Positions 1-10,308 of a stretch of 58,820 bases of DNA are shown piece after piece. Made by a program: the position numbers and the translations under genes. The stretch comes from Basidiobolus meristosporus CBS 931.73 (lineage: Eukaryota > Basidiobolomycota > Basidiobolomycetes > Basidiobolales > Basidiobolaceae), in contig MCFE01000555.1 of assembly GCA_002104905.1 (NCBI GenBank), positions 1 to 58,820 of the forward strand. Reading direction: 5' to 3'. Within the stretch, counting starts at the first letter, position 1. Each line of letters starts with the position of its first letter. The notes beneath the pieces were generated by a model that was not told the origin of the DNA, made no database searches, and saw only the letters and a list, made by a program, of their open reading frames with translations.

Positions 1-404
1 AGCGATTTCTGCCTTCATTTACAGTTATATCTTTGCGGTTCAACTCCAAACAGATGGCCCGCAACGATTAAGACCCAGAATTCTGTAAGTTTACCTAGCG
101 CACCACAACCACTCCAATCACCTAACCGACCGATATTTAGTGTTCATCTCTTCGATATGTGAAGCCGCAGCTGATGACAATACATTTGTAATAAAGGGGA
201 AATCGATGCGGATGCATTGTGATGTATCGAGTATTTGATGTTTGTTGACTTGGATGTATGCATAAGAAAGATACAAGTACCATATATATGAGTCAGCAGC
301 CATCATGGCCAAAGGGATTCCCTTTCTTCGAGCGTGCGAGACACATTGAGAGAAACGCCTAACTCCCTCTCTCAGCGGTGAATCAACCCTTTCGTTGCTG
401 AAAT

Positions 405-1167
405 ATGTTACTCCGTAAACCTCTAAGAATATCGATTGGATTTCTATGTTGGAGTCTTTGCTCACTGGCAATGTCGGCTAAAGAAGGTAAGCCAACGTGT
501 ATTGGCCCATATTCGATCGAGAAGTTCATTCCTTTGTTCAGTAAAGATGGCCTTTAGCTGTACAGACTCCTGCACCTCTCGGGCTTCCTTGGACTGTGTC
601 AACAAGTGTTTCAGCATGTTTCCCAAGAAATGGAAGGATATCAAATACAAAGGGGTCCTTAGTGCAAATATAAATCTATCTGCCAAAGCTACAACCACGA
701 AAGGTAAGAGCCATTCTGGTTGGACATAGTATGTTACTAAACCTCATTTCCTAGCCCAACCATCACCAACCGAGGCTATACCACACAACACCCCACTATC
801 CAGATATAACTCTAAATTAAGCCAACACAACACCCCACTATCCAGATACAACTCTAAATTAAGCCAACTCGTGCAAGACAAATCATTGCCTACATATCCA
901 CCAGTGGGATCTGACCGATTCGAGTCAATTAAGCCAAATGTGAAAGCTACCCCGACCAATAGAGTAGCCTTAGCAACTATTCGAGAAGCCAGAAAGATCA
1001 CCCAACCAACTGGTGATCCTACAAAGAAGGTTACTCTAGCAACAAATCTTCAACTGATTAACGCCCCATTGCCGACCTCTCCTTACGACTCGGCCACTAG
1101 TATTCTACGTGTTGAGCTACTTTATCCTATTGTGATGACAGCGGCATTAGCATATTCAATGTGTTAG
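405..1167 (+). CDS. possible secreted, GPI-anchored-like surface protein (uncertain model)
   Basis: The ATG at 405 opens a short exon whose N-terminus reads like a signal peptide (basic start, then a hydrophobic run ending near AMSA). A good donor follows at 487 and an acceptor ends at 557. Downstream, codons from 757 to the stop at 1165 form an open frame rich in Pro, Thr and Ser that ends in a hydrophobic tail (YPIVMTAALAYSMC), as in GPI-anchored proteins. The interval 704-754 has a very good intron (GTAAGA, TACTAAAC, TTCCTAG). I cannot join the middle exon (558-703) to the last exon in frame without an alternative donor, for example near 600-620, so the middle is unresolved and the gene may be broken. 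A TATA-like CATATATATG lies at 281-290. I recognise no family. The secreted/GPI idea is inference. Confidence 0.3.
783..866. repeat. 42-bp tandem duplication
   Basis: Two consecutive 42-base units (783-824 and 825-866) differ at one base (gatataac versus gatacaac). The unit is a multiple of three, so it adds 14 codons in frame to the open frame that crosses it. The near identity points to a recent slippage or duplication event. Confidence 0.9.
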
Positions 1168-1249
1168 CCCAGTATGACTAGGATTCATTAGTGATCGGTC
1201 TTGTGTATACAAGAATACTTTACTGAAGAATGTGCTCAATAAACTATGG

Positions 1250-2111
1250 CTAAGGAAGATGTCCAGTTTTCACCCAAAACTTGCATCCTTTATGTGTGAC
1301 GGAGATGCTTGTAGTAAGGTTTTGGCTTAGCCAAGCACTAGGCACTCGAATCCAACTCCACTTTCCATACACATCAGCCTCGATTCTCAGCTCTCCCTCT
1401 AATACGAAGATCTCCACTCCACCACTTGTGTGTTTTTGAAAGTAATTCCCAATCCCGAGGGAAGCTTGCTCCACACTTCGGGCGCCCCACCACTCGACCC
1501 AAACCCGTTCCTGTGTGCCATTGTTTTCGTAAAGTAAGCAGCGCTCGATACCTGGATTTTCGGTGGAGACTTTGGTGGCCTCCATTGTCTGAGAATCAAT
1601 CACCAAGCTTTGTGTTTCGTCCGAGTCAGTCATAAACTGCAGCTTCACCAGGATGTGGCAGGGTTCGCCCGTGCCCGGGTCCTTATTTGCCCAAGGCGAG
1701 TGTGAAGAGCCGATGGGATGTCTAACATAGGTTCCAGCATGGGCGGTTCCCGTTAGAGAATCGGAAAAACTGCCACTTAACACCAAGAATTCCTCACCTC
1801 CGCCATGTACGTGTTCAGGGAACGAGAGGCCATCCTGAAAACGTACGATTGTCGTGGCTTTAGCAACCTAACATGACAATAGTTTAGCCAACTTTCGTGC
1901 AGGAGAACAGTGCAGCCCCCACCTCATCACCTTTTCTATCCAACATGAATCTATCTACTCCTTTCGTCGGTGAGGGTACCCAGCTCTCATCGTTGAAGCG
2001 AAGAAACTGAGGAATGGACAGGTCTGAACGAAGCTCCATTGTTGATTGAAGAGTGCTCGCACTAGACAAGCACCCTGCCAACAATATGACCAAACCAATC
2101 AATGACATCAT
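1250..2111 (-). CDS. secreted double-cupin protein, ChrR-like
   Basis: Two exons, 2111-1923 and 1867-1250, join in frame to about 268 residues. Residues 1-19 (MMSLIGLVILLAGCLSSAS) look like a signal peptide. Next comes the segment WVPSPTKGVDRFMLDRKGDE, then VAKATTIVRF after the intron, then FPEHVHGGGEEFLVLSG, a clear cupin motif 1 with H-x-H and E metal ligands. This order matches the cupin domain of bacterial anti-sigma factor ChrR and its free-standing relatives. A second cupin-like half (YFQKHTSGGVEIFVLEGELR) keeps one His and the Glu. The intron has the unusual donor GTGGGG, but it is needed to keep the conserved DEVAKATTIV segment. The substrate is unknown; metal binding is inferred from the motif. 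Confidence 0.7.
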
Positions 2112-2245
2112 CCACCACCCCAGTATAAATCAAGAATGAATGAATGAGGAAAAGTATTTACTAGAAGTTAACAAAGCTAATGAGAACCGCTATCAAGCTA
2201 GGCAATGAGTAACAAATAATATGAAATTGATAAGATGTGTGGCCC

Positions 2246-3923
2246 TTATACACCCCTGGGAGCTCCACCAGCCATGGCATCATAAAATGCGGTGCCCATG
2301 TACATATCTCCATTACCCGAAGGAAATCCGCCCGATAGATCCGCTTCCGCAGAACTCTTCGGGGGTCTGGGCGGATTTCCGCATCGGTCTTTGCCGTAGT
2401 TTACTCGGAAGTTGCTGTAGTCAGGGTTGGACTTGATACCGTCAATGGCCTTGACTGCAGACAGGATGTTTGTGAAATTGACGAATGCGCAGTTCTTGTC
2501 CTTCAACATGTTCACCAGCTCGATGTCTCCGAAAGCAGAGAAATCCTGCCTGAGCTTCTCCTCGTCAATAGACTCGTCGATGTTTCCGATGTAGACATTT
2601 CGTGTGGCGCCTGATTGCACTGCCATTGCGACGGCTGGTGGAAGCGGAGTGTTTTTGCCCCAGCCAACCTTGAGACGCCTGTTCTTCACCAGAATGGCGC
2701 TATAGTTGGCGAGGTTGAAGAAATTCATCGCGGCAATAGGGTCAATAAAGCTTACAAATGCGATATGCTTATCAGCCATGAATCGGATTTGGTGGAGAAT
2801 ACCACCTCTAACCACATTGCATATATCTTCGCATGTAGTTTCGGGGTGAATGTTTCCGAGGTAGATCGTACGATTCCCGACTGGGTTCATGCCGCCATAT
2901 CCCGCAGCAAGGTACCCGGCCTGGCCGGTTGGATCAGCACCAGTGGAATAAGGATCGAAACCCATTCCACCATATGCACCCGGAAACCCGGGATATCCCA
3001 TGGCATTCATACCGGCGCCAACAGGGAAGCCCATGTTGTGGAAAGATTTTGGCGTCTGAGCACACCGGTCCTTTCCGTAATTGACTCTTTTGCCTGCCCA
3101 CTGCGGATCCGATTGGAGAGTAGAAACGCACTTCACGGCGTTGGAAATGGACAGAAAGTGAACAAACCCTATGTTCTTCTCGCGGAGTATCCGGATGGTA
3201 TCTATGGGTCCAAACACTGACAGGTCCTCTTTGATCTTTTCTTCGGTAATTGTTTCGTCCAAGCTTCCAAGGAAAACATTTCTGCTAGCTCCAGATTGAA
3301 CAGCAACAAGCACGCTGTTCGGGACTGGCGAGGGCTTTCCCCACCCGACCTTGAGATCCTGACCCTTGACCGAGAGCTTTCTAGTGCTTGCTTCGTGATA
3401 AAAGGTCGCGGCACTGGTGCCGTCCAAGAAGGAGATGAAGATACAGTTTTTCTCCGGCAGAATCCTGATATTCTCGACGGGTCCTCCTTTGACTTGATTA
3501 AGTACCTCATCCACTGAAGTGTCTGCTGGAACATTTCCAATGTAAATGGTTCTTCCTGTTGAAAAAAATGAGCGTTTGTTGAGGTTACAATGGAGAGCCA
3601 GGAAAGAAAAGAAAAGGCGGACCTTGAGCGCCAGGATACTGGCCAACGGCAGCGCCATAAGAGCCCATGCCTTGAAGCTGAGCGAGATTGCCATATTGGC
3701 CTGCGCCAGGGTACTGCGCCATGCCTTGTGGATACTGAGAAGGCATCATTAAGGGATGAGCTAGGGGATATTGGCTGTAGAGATCACTAGTGGAACCAGC
3801 AGGATGGCTTAAGCCGATATTAGATGCGTCACCAGGGAGCGAGGGATAGCTATAGTTTTGTCCGAACCGCGCTTTTTTGGTAGAGTCTTGCGAATGGCTT
3901 CCGAAATCACTACTTCTTTTCAT
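2246..3923 (-). CDS. MRN1: four-RRM RNA-binding protein, Mrn1/Nrd1 family
   Basis: Two exons (3923-3623 and 3555-2246) give about 536 residues. The first exon encodes a disordered Gln/Tyr/Pro/Gly-rich N-terminus. The second encodes four RRMs, each with recognisable RNP motifs: RTIYIGNVPAD, RNVFLGSLDE, RTIYLGNIHPE and RNVYIGNIDES. The RRM1 and RRM3 modules end in the same KVGWGK signature, and RRM2 and RRM4 end in RVNYGKDRC, so the protein looks like a duplicated pair of RRM pairs. This architecture is that of S. pombe Nrd1 and S. cerevisiae Mrn1, cytoplasmic mRNA-binding regulators of differentiation and mRNA stability. The intron has an ordinary CAG acceptor after a pyrimidine tract. Family assignment is firm; the biological role is taken from relatives. 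Confidence 0.88.
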
Positions 3924-4901
3924 AGCGTGGTTGTTCGATAGAGAGAAGACCGAGCGTCTGCGATGTAGGAATTAAAGAATCGAAAGCATTTGTATGTACC
4001 AAGCCGCAGGAAAGCAAACGTCAGAAGAAGTTTCCGATAAACAAGTAAATAGAAAAGTAGAGAAAAGTTAAAATAAGAAGATTCTAACGGAGTATGCTAA
4101 CAAAATGGAAAGATGCAAACCAATAAAGTTCAAGGAGAAAAGAGTTCAGCACCAGAAAAACTAAGCGGTACTTTTGGGTTGAGGTTGAATAAACCAAGCA
4201 ATATACAAACGAAGTACTGTAAAACCCCTCAGCAAATTGAGAAGCGTGGAGTAAGGAAAAACGATGAAGTGTTGAAGACTAAAAGTGATGTGCTAAATGG
4301 CAACAGTAGGAGAGCAAAATGCCAAAGGATTTAGTATAAACAGTCAATTGAACACGAATAGACCTCCCACCAAACAGGAACATGGCATAACAGCGAAATA
4401 TACTTACAAACTCGGCTCCAGAATCACGGAAGGTCGTGCATGCACAGGTGCCAGTCAAGATATGCTATGCGGAAAGAGAGCTTGCAAGCAGAGCCGAAAA
4501 AAAAGGAATAAAAAAATACACACAACAGCAGTGATGCTATTAGATCCACCATCAATCACCCAATACCCAATACCCAATATTGCCCAATCCGCTCAGCCCA
4601 TGATCAAAGTTAATACAAGTACACAGGTGATGATTTGGTATCTAAACCATGCATCCCTTAAGGATTGTCACAACATTTACCATGCATGGCTGAAGCAAAT
4701 TACTGCCCACCGTTTACACTCCATGATATATTTAGCTACGGATCTTACGTGACTTTGATTTGATCTTGAAACTCTGGCTTGAAGCATTGTAGAAGGTACG
4801 TTTCCTCCAACGCCTGCAACTACTCAAGCAACCAGAATGTAGAAAAGGCTAACTTGGCTCTCCTTAGCAAGCCTTCATACCCATACTCTTTCTCTCTTAA
4901 T
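3924..4901. other. divergent intergenic region
   Basis: This stretch separates the minus-strand RNA-binding gene from the plus-strand membrane-protein gene and probably holds both promoters. It is A/G-rich on the plus strand (about 3960-4520) and holds short open frames that I do not believe are genes. No tRNA, repeat or strong core-promoter motif was recognised. Confidence 0.6.
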
Positions 4902-6923
4902 ATGCATGTTGTTTGGTGGCTGGTTGCTCTGTCAGCATGGTTTCTTTCCGTCAATTCTATGATTTACTCGTCTGACAAGTTTCTCTTGTTTCCGGACAAG
5001 GACCCTTATTTCATTTCCCAATTCAGTTTCTTATCAGGAGGACAAGTCCAATTCTCAATCGGGAATCTCGGCCTTGTGGATTCAAAGGTTAGGGTCAATA
5101 ACAGTGTGACTTTCTGTGCTATTCCTTACGTCGATATCAAGCAGATCGCTGCACAAAATTACACAAGCCAAATAAAGCTGATTGCTCTTGACGATGAGAC
5201 TTGGTCCGGGGTATGTAGCATCCACCCTTTCCTTCGAAAGTACAACCCGAATTAAAACGCGCCTTAGTTCACCAACTACATAATAGGTTCAGGAGGAAGC
5301 TATTGCAATTCACTCTCCTTTCTGCCCCCTGGAAACTACCTCTCCTTCTCGAGTTTGAATCCAGCCCGGGCTTCAGAACCTTTAGATATGCAGAACCCCG
5401 CCTTTACGTATACCGTCCACAAGGATGGGATCTATAACATTATTTTAATGAACTGCTCACCAATATCGGTTCGATTTGCGGTAATTCACAATATTGTAGT
5501 TGGATCGCTGTAGCCACAGGCTGACTCTTCGTTAGTTCAAGGCGGTGCTTCTGAATATCCAGGATGCGAAAGTCAATCACCTAAACGCTGGAGATATACC
5601 ATTGCCCACAATCTACACAGTCTATGCGTTAGGGGTTTGGCCGTTGCTTACACTGCTATGGGTTATCAACTGGTATAGATATCGAAAGGTAACTCTAAAG
5701 TGTGTTGCTTACATGAAAAGTGCACTAACTACTGGCAACTCCAGAGCACATTGCCTCTGCACTTGATTCTAGCATCTCAATCGATTATAAGCATGACGTA
5801 CAGCCTTTTCAATGGTTTCTTCTTCAACATCATCTCTAGAACAGGCATGTAGCAAAGTGCGCATTACAATACCACCTAGCCTTACCTTGAGTTTATCACT
5901 AGGAGAGGTAACGAACGTGATGCAAATATCAAGAGCATCGTTGATGTTTCTGTGCAGCATGTCGTACTATATATTTCGTATGTTGGCATCCAAGGGATGG
6001 GGGATAATTCGGATACAGCTGGCATCGCAAGAGAAAAGGATAATATTCGGTAATTCCGCATGACACGACTCGGCGTTTTCTACTCAGCACTAACACAACC
6101 ACCGCCTTAGCTCTTGCAACATTTGCCTCATCCGCAAACACTTTTTACGCCCTGTTGGGTGGCTCTTCCTTGGTAAGAAAAGAACCAACACTGGAACCAT
6201 CCATCCATCCTAACCCACAACCGTGTAGATTTCAGTGGTTGTATTCAATTTCATAGTGTATTTCTACGTCTCCTGTAGTTTTCGACATCATATCTTCTCC
6301 ATGCATGGCTACGTCAACCGATTGCAGCGAAGCAGATGCACTCGTGAGCTTATAACCGTATATCTTAACAAGCTGAACCTATTACAGTACGCACGTGTTG
6401 AATTTGCACTCCTGGCGAACACTAACACCATTCTCTTAGCGTTTCCTTCAAGGTCATTGTATTTATAGGAGTGATAAGCTATCTGGTAATAATGGTCGCA
6501 ATAGATATGTTCCTGAGGCCGCTATTGATTTATCCCCAACTTGGCAGGCCCGATTATTCTTTTTCTTCTTTCTGTCAGCAAATTCCGAATATTTCGAGGT
6601 CGTCTTTTTCGAAAGTGTAGCAACCATCGAGTTCGCCTTACTTTGGTAGGAATGCACACGACGTGCTTGGGAAGATGTGCCTCTTTCTAACCCGACTCCC
6701 TAGTTACTTTTTTCGCCTTGGCCCAATTCCACCTCGGATTGTTGTTTCCTCGCCACCGGTCCTTCGACAAGAACTGGAGGGAGGGATTGAATTCGGATCG
6801 TCGAGCATCGCTTCGAGGCAAACCAACACAGTTAGCATTTCTGCTTCGACTGTACACTCAACGACCTCTATGCCCAGCAGAAGAACAAGTAATTGGATCG
6901 CCACATGGCTCAGACGAAGCTAA
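4902..6923 (+). CDS. seven-transmembrane protein, GOST superfamily (GPR107/GPR180-like)
   Basis: Eleven exons fit exactly to about 481 residues: 4902-5210, 5268-5480, 5536-5688, 5745-5844, 5903-6049, 6111-6172, 6229-6267, 6328-6386, 6440-6485, 6548-6645, 6704-6923. The protein starts with a signal peptide (VVWWLVALSAWFLSVNS), followed by a lumenal beta-rich domain with N-glycosylation sites. The seven-helix part opens with LNAGDIPLPTIYTVYALG, very like the AGEIPLPKLY entry to the helix bundle of animal GPR107/108. Later helices include KGWGIIRIQLASQEKRIIF, matching the same family. The C-terminus is Ser/Thr-rich and probably cytosolic. Relatives sit in the Golgi and endosomes and act in membrane traffic. 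Intron 4 (5845-5902) starts GCATGT, a GC-AG intron. Exons 7-9 are short and their borders are the least certain. Confidence 0.7.
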
Positions 6924-6952
6924 TCAACTGATATGATTAATTATCTACTTGA

Positions 6953-7000
6953 TAGACCAATAGACCAATAGGCCAATAGGCCAATAGGCCAATAGACAAA
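6953..7000. repeat. six 8-bp tandem units (TAGRCCAA)
   Basis: Six consecutive 8-base units read tagaccaa, tagaccaa, taggccaa, taggccaa, taggccaa, tagacaaa. The array lies 30 bases after the stop codon of the seven-helix gene, so it is in its 3' region or the intergenic spacer. Confidence 0.92.
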
Positions 7001-7409
7001 TAATCTAGTTCATATGAAGTTTTAGATGTAAATAGAGTTCAACCAACGAGTATTCATCGATTTATTGCATGTGCACCAGAACTATCAATGACAAGCTCTC
7101 AAACACCATAAATCGTGGAAGTTGCCTAGTTGATTGAATCTTAAACACCGCAAATAACCATAGTTGCTAGTTCATTGGAGACTTCAGACTAGTCGATAAA
7201 TTTTCCATCCTATCAGCCGATTGACATGAAAAAAAAATGATCCGCCGCAGAAAAGAGGTACTTAGCTTGTTTGAAGATGGTGAAAATTGCGCACTCGGGT
7301 ATGATCCCCTAGTAGGGGACGATGGGGTCACTATATATTTCCAAGGAGCTCCCCTTTTACCTTGTCCTTGTAACTTTAGTGTTTCAGTTTTTTTTCATCT
7401 CAACCTAAA

Positions 7410-7992
7410 ATGTCTATTGAGAATCTCAAAGCCTACGGTAAGCCACCCAAGACGCACGATGCTTTCGTCGTTGTATAATAAACTAACCGGATTCCTCTAA
7501 TAGATCCCTTCGCCGATATTGGTGACGAAGAGAACACCGCCCCCACCGGCTATATTCGTATCCATTTTCTGCTTCAACTATATTATATATTCAGAAGTAT
7601 ATTCTAGCTCGCTACGCTAGCTCATCTGTTGATTCTTGGCTCGCAAGTGTACTACGGAGTGAATCAATGCTTCAGAAATGCGCTAGATGGCTCATCCTAA
7701 TGTTGGGCTTGATTGCGAACTTATCCTTAACATCTTTATCTTAGATATTCGTATTCAACAGCGTAACGGTAGAAAGACTTTGACCACCATCCAAGGTCTC
7801 CCCGCTGAATTAGACCAAAAGAGAATGCTCAAAGCCTTCAAGAAGGACTTTGCTTGCAATGGAACCATTGTTGAGGACGAGGAGCTCGGTGAGGTTATCC
7901 AGCTTCAAGGAGATCAACGTCTCAAGGTCGCCACTTTCCTGGTCCAGCAGGGCATCAGCAAGAAGGAGAGCATCAAGATTCACGGTTTCTAG
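7410..7992 (+). CDS. SUI1: translation initiation factor eIF1 (SUI1)
   Basis: Three exons (7410-7437, 7504-7557, 7745-7992) give 109 residues, the usual length for eIF1. eIF1 binds the 40S subunit near the P site, controls start-codon selection and belongs to the 43S complex. The last exon holds nearly the whole domain: IRIQQRNGRKTLTTIQGL, the AFKKDFACNGTI segment, the GEVIQLQGDQR block and the terminal IKIHGF. The splice between exons 2 and 3 creates YIHIRIQQRNGRK, as in known eIF1 proteins, which supports the model. The N-terminus (MSIENLKAYDPFADIGDEEN) also matches fungal eIF1. The second intron is 187 bases, long for this window. Upstream pyrimidine-rich sequence (7370-7400) may be part of the 5' leader. 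Confidence 0.95.
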
Positions 7993-9134
7993 ATAATAGT
8001 GAATAAAAACCACCGCTTAATCTTATTGCTGATAAGGAATGTCAAGGTGTCATTCATCACCGATAGACCTGTTGCTTCCAACAAAAGGCGCTCATAATCC
8101 ACCTTGTATTCCTCCCCATACACCCTTACTTTGTTTATTAATAAACATGCAACTATTTCTCAGGAATCCCGCTTGGTTTATATCGCTTCGGCCTCAACTT
8201 GATTACGGTTCATGCGCATGCATATCAAGATCCAACTGGTCACCTGACAGACACAGCGTTTGCGGTGGAAGCGGAAGAATGCTGTGGGGCGTGTGCATCT
8301 AGATTCTTGTGAGGCTTTTAATTAACGAAGGTCATGGTACCAGTCTAGTGCTAAAGTGGTCCCAAGATATCTGGAATGGATTTCAAAAATTTAACCGAAA
8401 ATGGGCAACCACCACCTCGCATTTGACATCACGATGATTTGGCAGGTTACGTTGCTACCTTTCACGAGATATTGTTGGGCAATTGTTTGCAATTGGAGTC
8501 GCGTGGAGGGTTCAATTCAACGAGCCTAGTGGTATATGTCCACATTGCACACTTGGCGGGAGCAGTCCATGGAATTTCCCAAAGTTGGTACATGCGAGTT
8601 CCATACGGCGGTTGGATTCCCCCCGAAATGGCCTTGGGGTTCCACCAGATTGTTCCCGATGTTGCGGTGTTTCAGCCGGGGTTTGATCGGCTTGTGTTTT
8701 ATTCACCAACGCTACTATTCACGGATGTTGTCACGGGAGATGAAACAATCAATCCCAGGCACTATGGTGATTGCTCATACCCCTGATTTTACGTTTTCTC
8801 GGGCTTCGATTTGCTCGCGCTTGACCGCCAATTGCTGTGCAGAACAGTCGAAATCTTCCTTCGGAAATTCAATCTGTGCCACCCTGTCGCCAACCTTCTA
8901 ACATTTACATCATCGATTCGACTTGTAACTTCAGTGCGCCTTATCGTGATGCCTATATATGGGCGAGCTGAACTCTCTACCATTTTTAATATAACTGTGA
9001 TTCGTATATAAGCTGCCTGGCAACTGGTTTGCCGGAACACATAGCTCAAGAGAAGACTTCCCTCCTATTCACTCCCCTTCGGTAGTGCTAGTGCTTCCAT
9101 ACGTACTCGGTCCATCCACTACACTCAACCAACC
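7993..9134. other. intergenic region with TATA elements near its end
   Basis: No recognisable gene. Several short overlapping frames at 8436-8901 do not resemble any family and show no consistent splice structure. Two TATA-like sequences (CTATATATGG around 8944-8953 and GTATATAAGC around 9004-9013) precede the gene that starts at 9135 and are plausible core promoter elements for it. Confidence 0.5.
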
Positions 9135-9800
9135 ATGCTTCTTGAATCCTCCTCTGCGAAAACCAAGTTTTTGAACAGATACTTTCGATCAACCGTCAGC
9201 GGGAGACGTTTCATTGCTGACGGGCCGTTGCAAATGAGCAAATTGACCGTCGAGGATCTCGTGACGCTCTCGTGTGAGTGTGTTTCTAGCGAGCGTCCGG
9301 AAAACACCAGAAGCATGCTCGAGGAGGTGCTGGATGATTTTCAGTTAGAGTCACCCATCACCTACTCCAACCCCAGCTCCTCAGACTCGGTGGTCTATAC
9401 ATGTGAGGAGATCAGAGATGATTTCGTTGAATATGTGACATCCTTGCGGCCAAAGCCTGCTCTCTTCAGCACGCCAGCCAAGGTCAATCTTCGCTCGATC
9501 AGCTACCCAGGACTCCACACTCCCAAGCATGCCAACCAGCCAGAATTCAGAAAAACGCAGTCTTTGCAATCTGTTGTGTCGCATGCTAGTACTACTACTA
9601 CCAGCACCTCAGCTACCGATTCGGATTATTCAATGCCTATCACAGATGATGAGGAGGCCTCGCCAACCCGCATGGATACCATCTATGTGTTACCCTTGGA
9701 TAAGGGCAAAGGCAAGCAGCCCGAATCCCTCACACATATTGCACGCAGGCTCTCGTTTACGGCGGTGGAGAGATCCTCCACGCCGATCCCCTCTTGTTGA
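9135..9800 (+). CDS. hypothetical protein, 221 residues, single exon
   Basis: One uninterrupted frame from the ATG at 9135 to the stop at 9798. I do not recognise a family. The first third has mixed helical-looking sequence (KFLNRYFRSTVSGRRF; an acidic LEEVLDDFQLE stretch). The middle is Ser/Thr-rich with a poly-Thr/Ser run (HASTTTTSTSATDSDYS), and the end is charged, with KGKGKQPES followed by ARRLSF, a possible basophilic kinase site. It has no signal peptide or membrane helix. TATA-like elements about 120-190 bases upstream support transcription in this direction. It may be a small regulatory or disordered protein. Confidence 0.6.
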   Translation: MLLESSSAKTKFLNRYFRSTVSGRRFIADGPLQMSKLTVEDLVTLSCECVSSERPENTRSMLEEVLDDFQLESPITYSNPSSSDSVVYTCEEIRDDFVEYVTSLRPKPALFSTPAKVNLRSISYPGLHTPKHANQPEFRKTQSLQSVVSHASTTTTSTSATDSDYSMPITDDEEASPTRMDTIYVLPLDKGKGKQPESLTHIARRLSFTAVERSSTPIPSC

Positions 9801-10308
9801 TACGCAAGCCAGAAAACCGTACTTATTCTTTAATTCACCTTCGCATCACCATCCCCTCCACATTTATCACCACCAATTTTGACCTTTTTCAACTTGTAAT
9901 ACGTGTATAAATCTTTCAAATTCACTCTTACGTCAGGAACATAAATAGACTCGTGAATAATGATTAGGAAATTGATTAATGCAACGAAGCACGAATTGAG
10001 CCTTTTTCCTGTCTAGAATCTCTTCCTCAATTGGTGGTAACGGGGTGTCGGTTGGGATGGCTGGCTGGCTGGCTGTATGCGATGGCGAGCAGAGGGTGTC
10101 GGTTAGGCTCGATATTCTCCAGAATGCTTACCTGTCAGAAATATGAATCTTTACTAGTGCGTGATTAAAAGGTTCGCAAATTTTTAGTGACGCAGTGGCT
10201 CCAGTTAATCATTGGGTTATGCACGTGATTTCGGTCCTGACTTCCAAATTGTTAGTTCAAGGTAGTCTTCACCTGGTCTTTCCTATTAAGATTCTGTAGT
10301 TCTCCAAA
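9801..10308. other. intergenic region, promoter side of the Doa10 gene
   Basis: About 500 bases without a gene. It contains a short GGCT run near 10060-10077 and an AT-rich stretch after the preceding stop. No other element was recognised. Confidence 0.5.

Noticed and set aside
118-471. A 117-codon minus-strand frame with plausible-looking protein sequence
   Set aside because: It overlaps the plus-strand start region with a TATA-like element and lacks a convincing upstream exon or start. I recognise no family, and the acceptor that would feed it has no usable donor nearby.
4113-4752. Two plus-strand frames (73 and 151 codons) in the divergent spacer
   Set aside because: Lys/Arg-rich low-complexity readings of A-rich DNA, no family match, and they lie between two divergent promoters.
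8436-8901. Several overlapping frames of 65-121 codons on both strands
   Set aside because: They are open in competing frames, show no family resemblance and no consistent introns.
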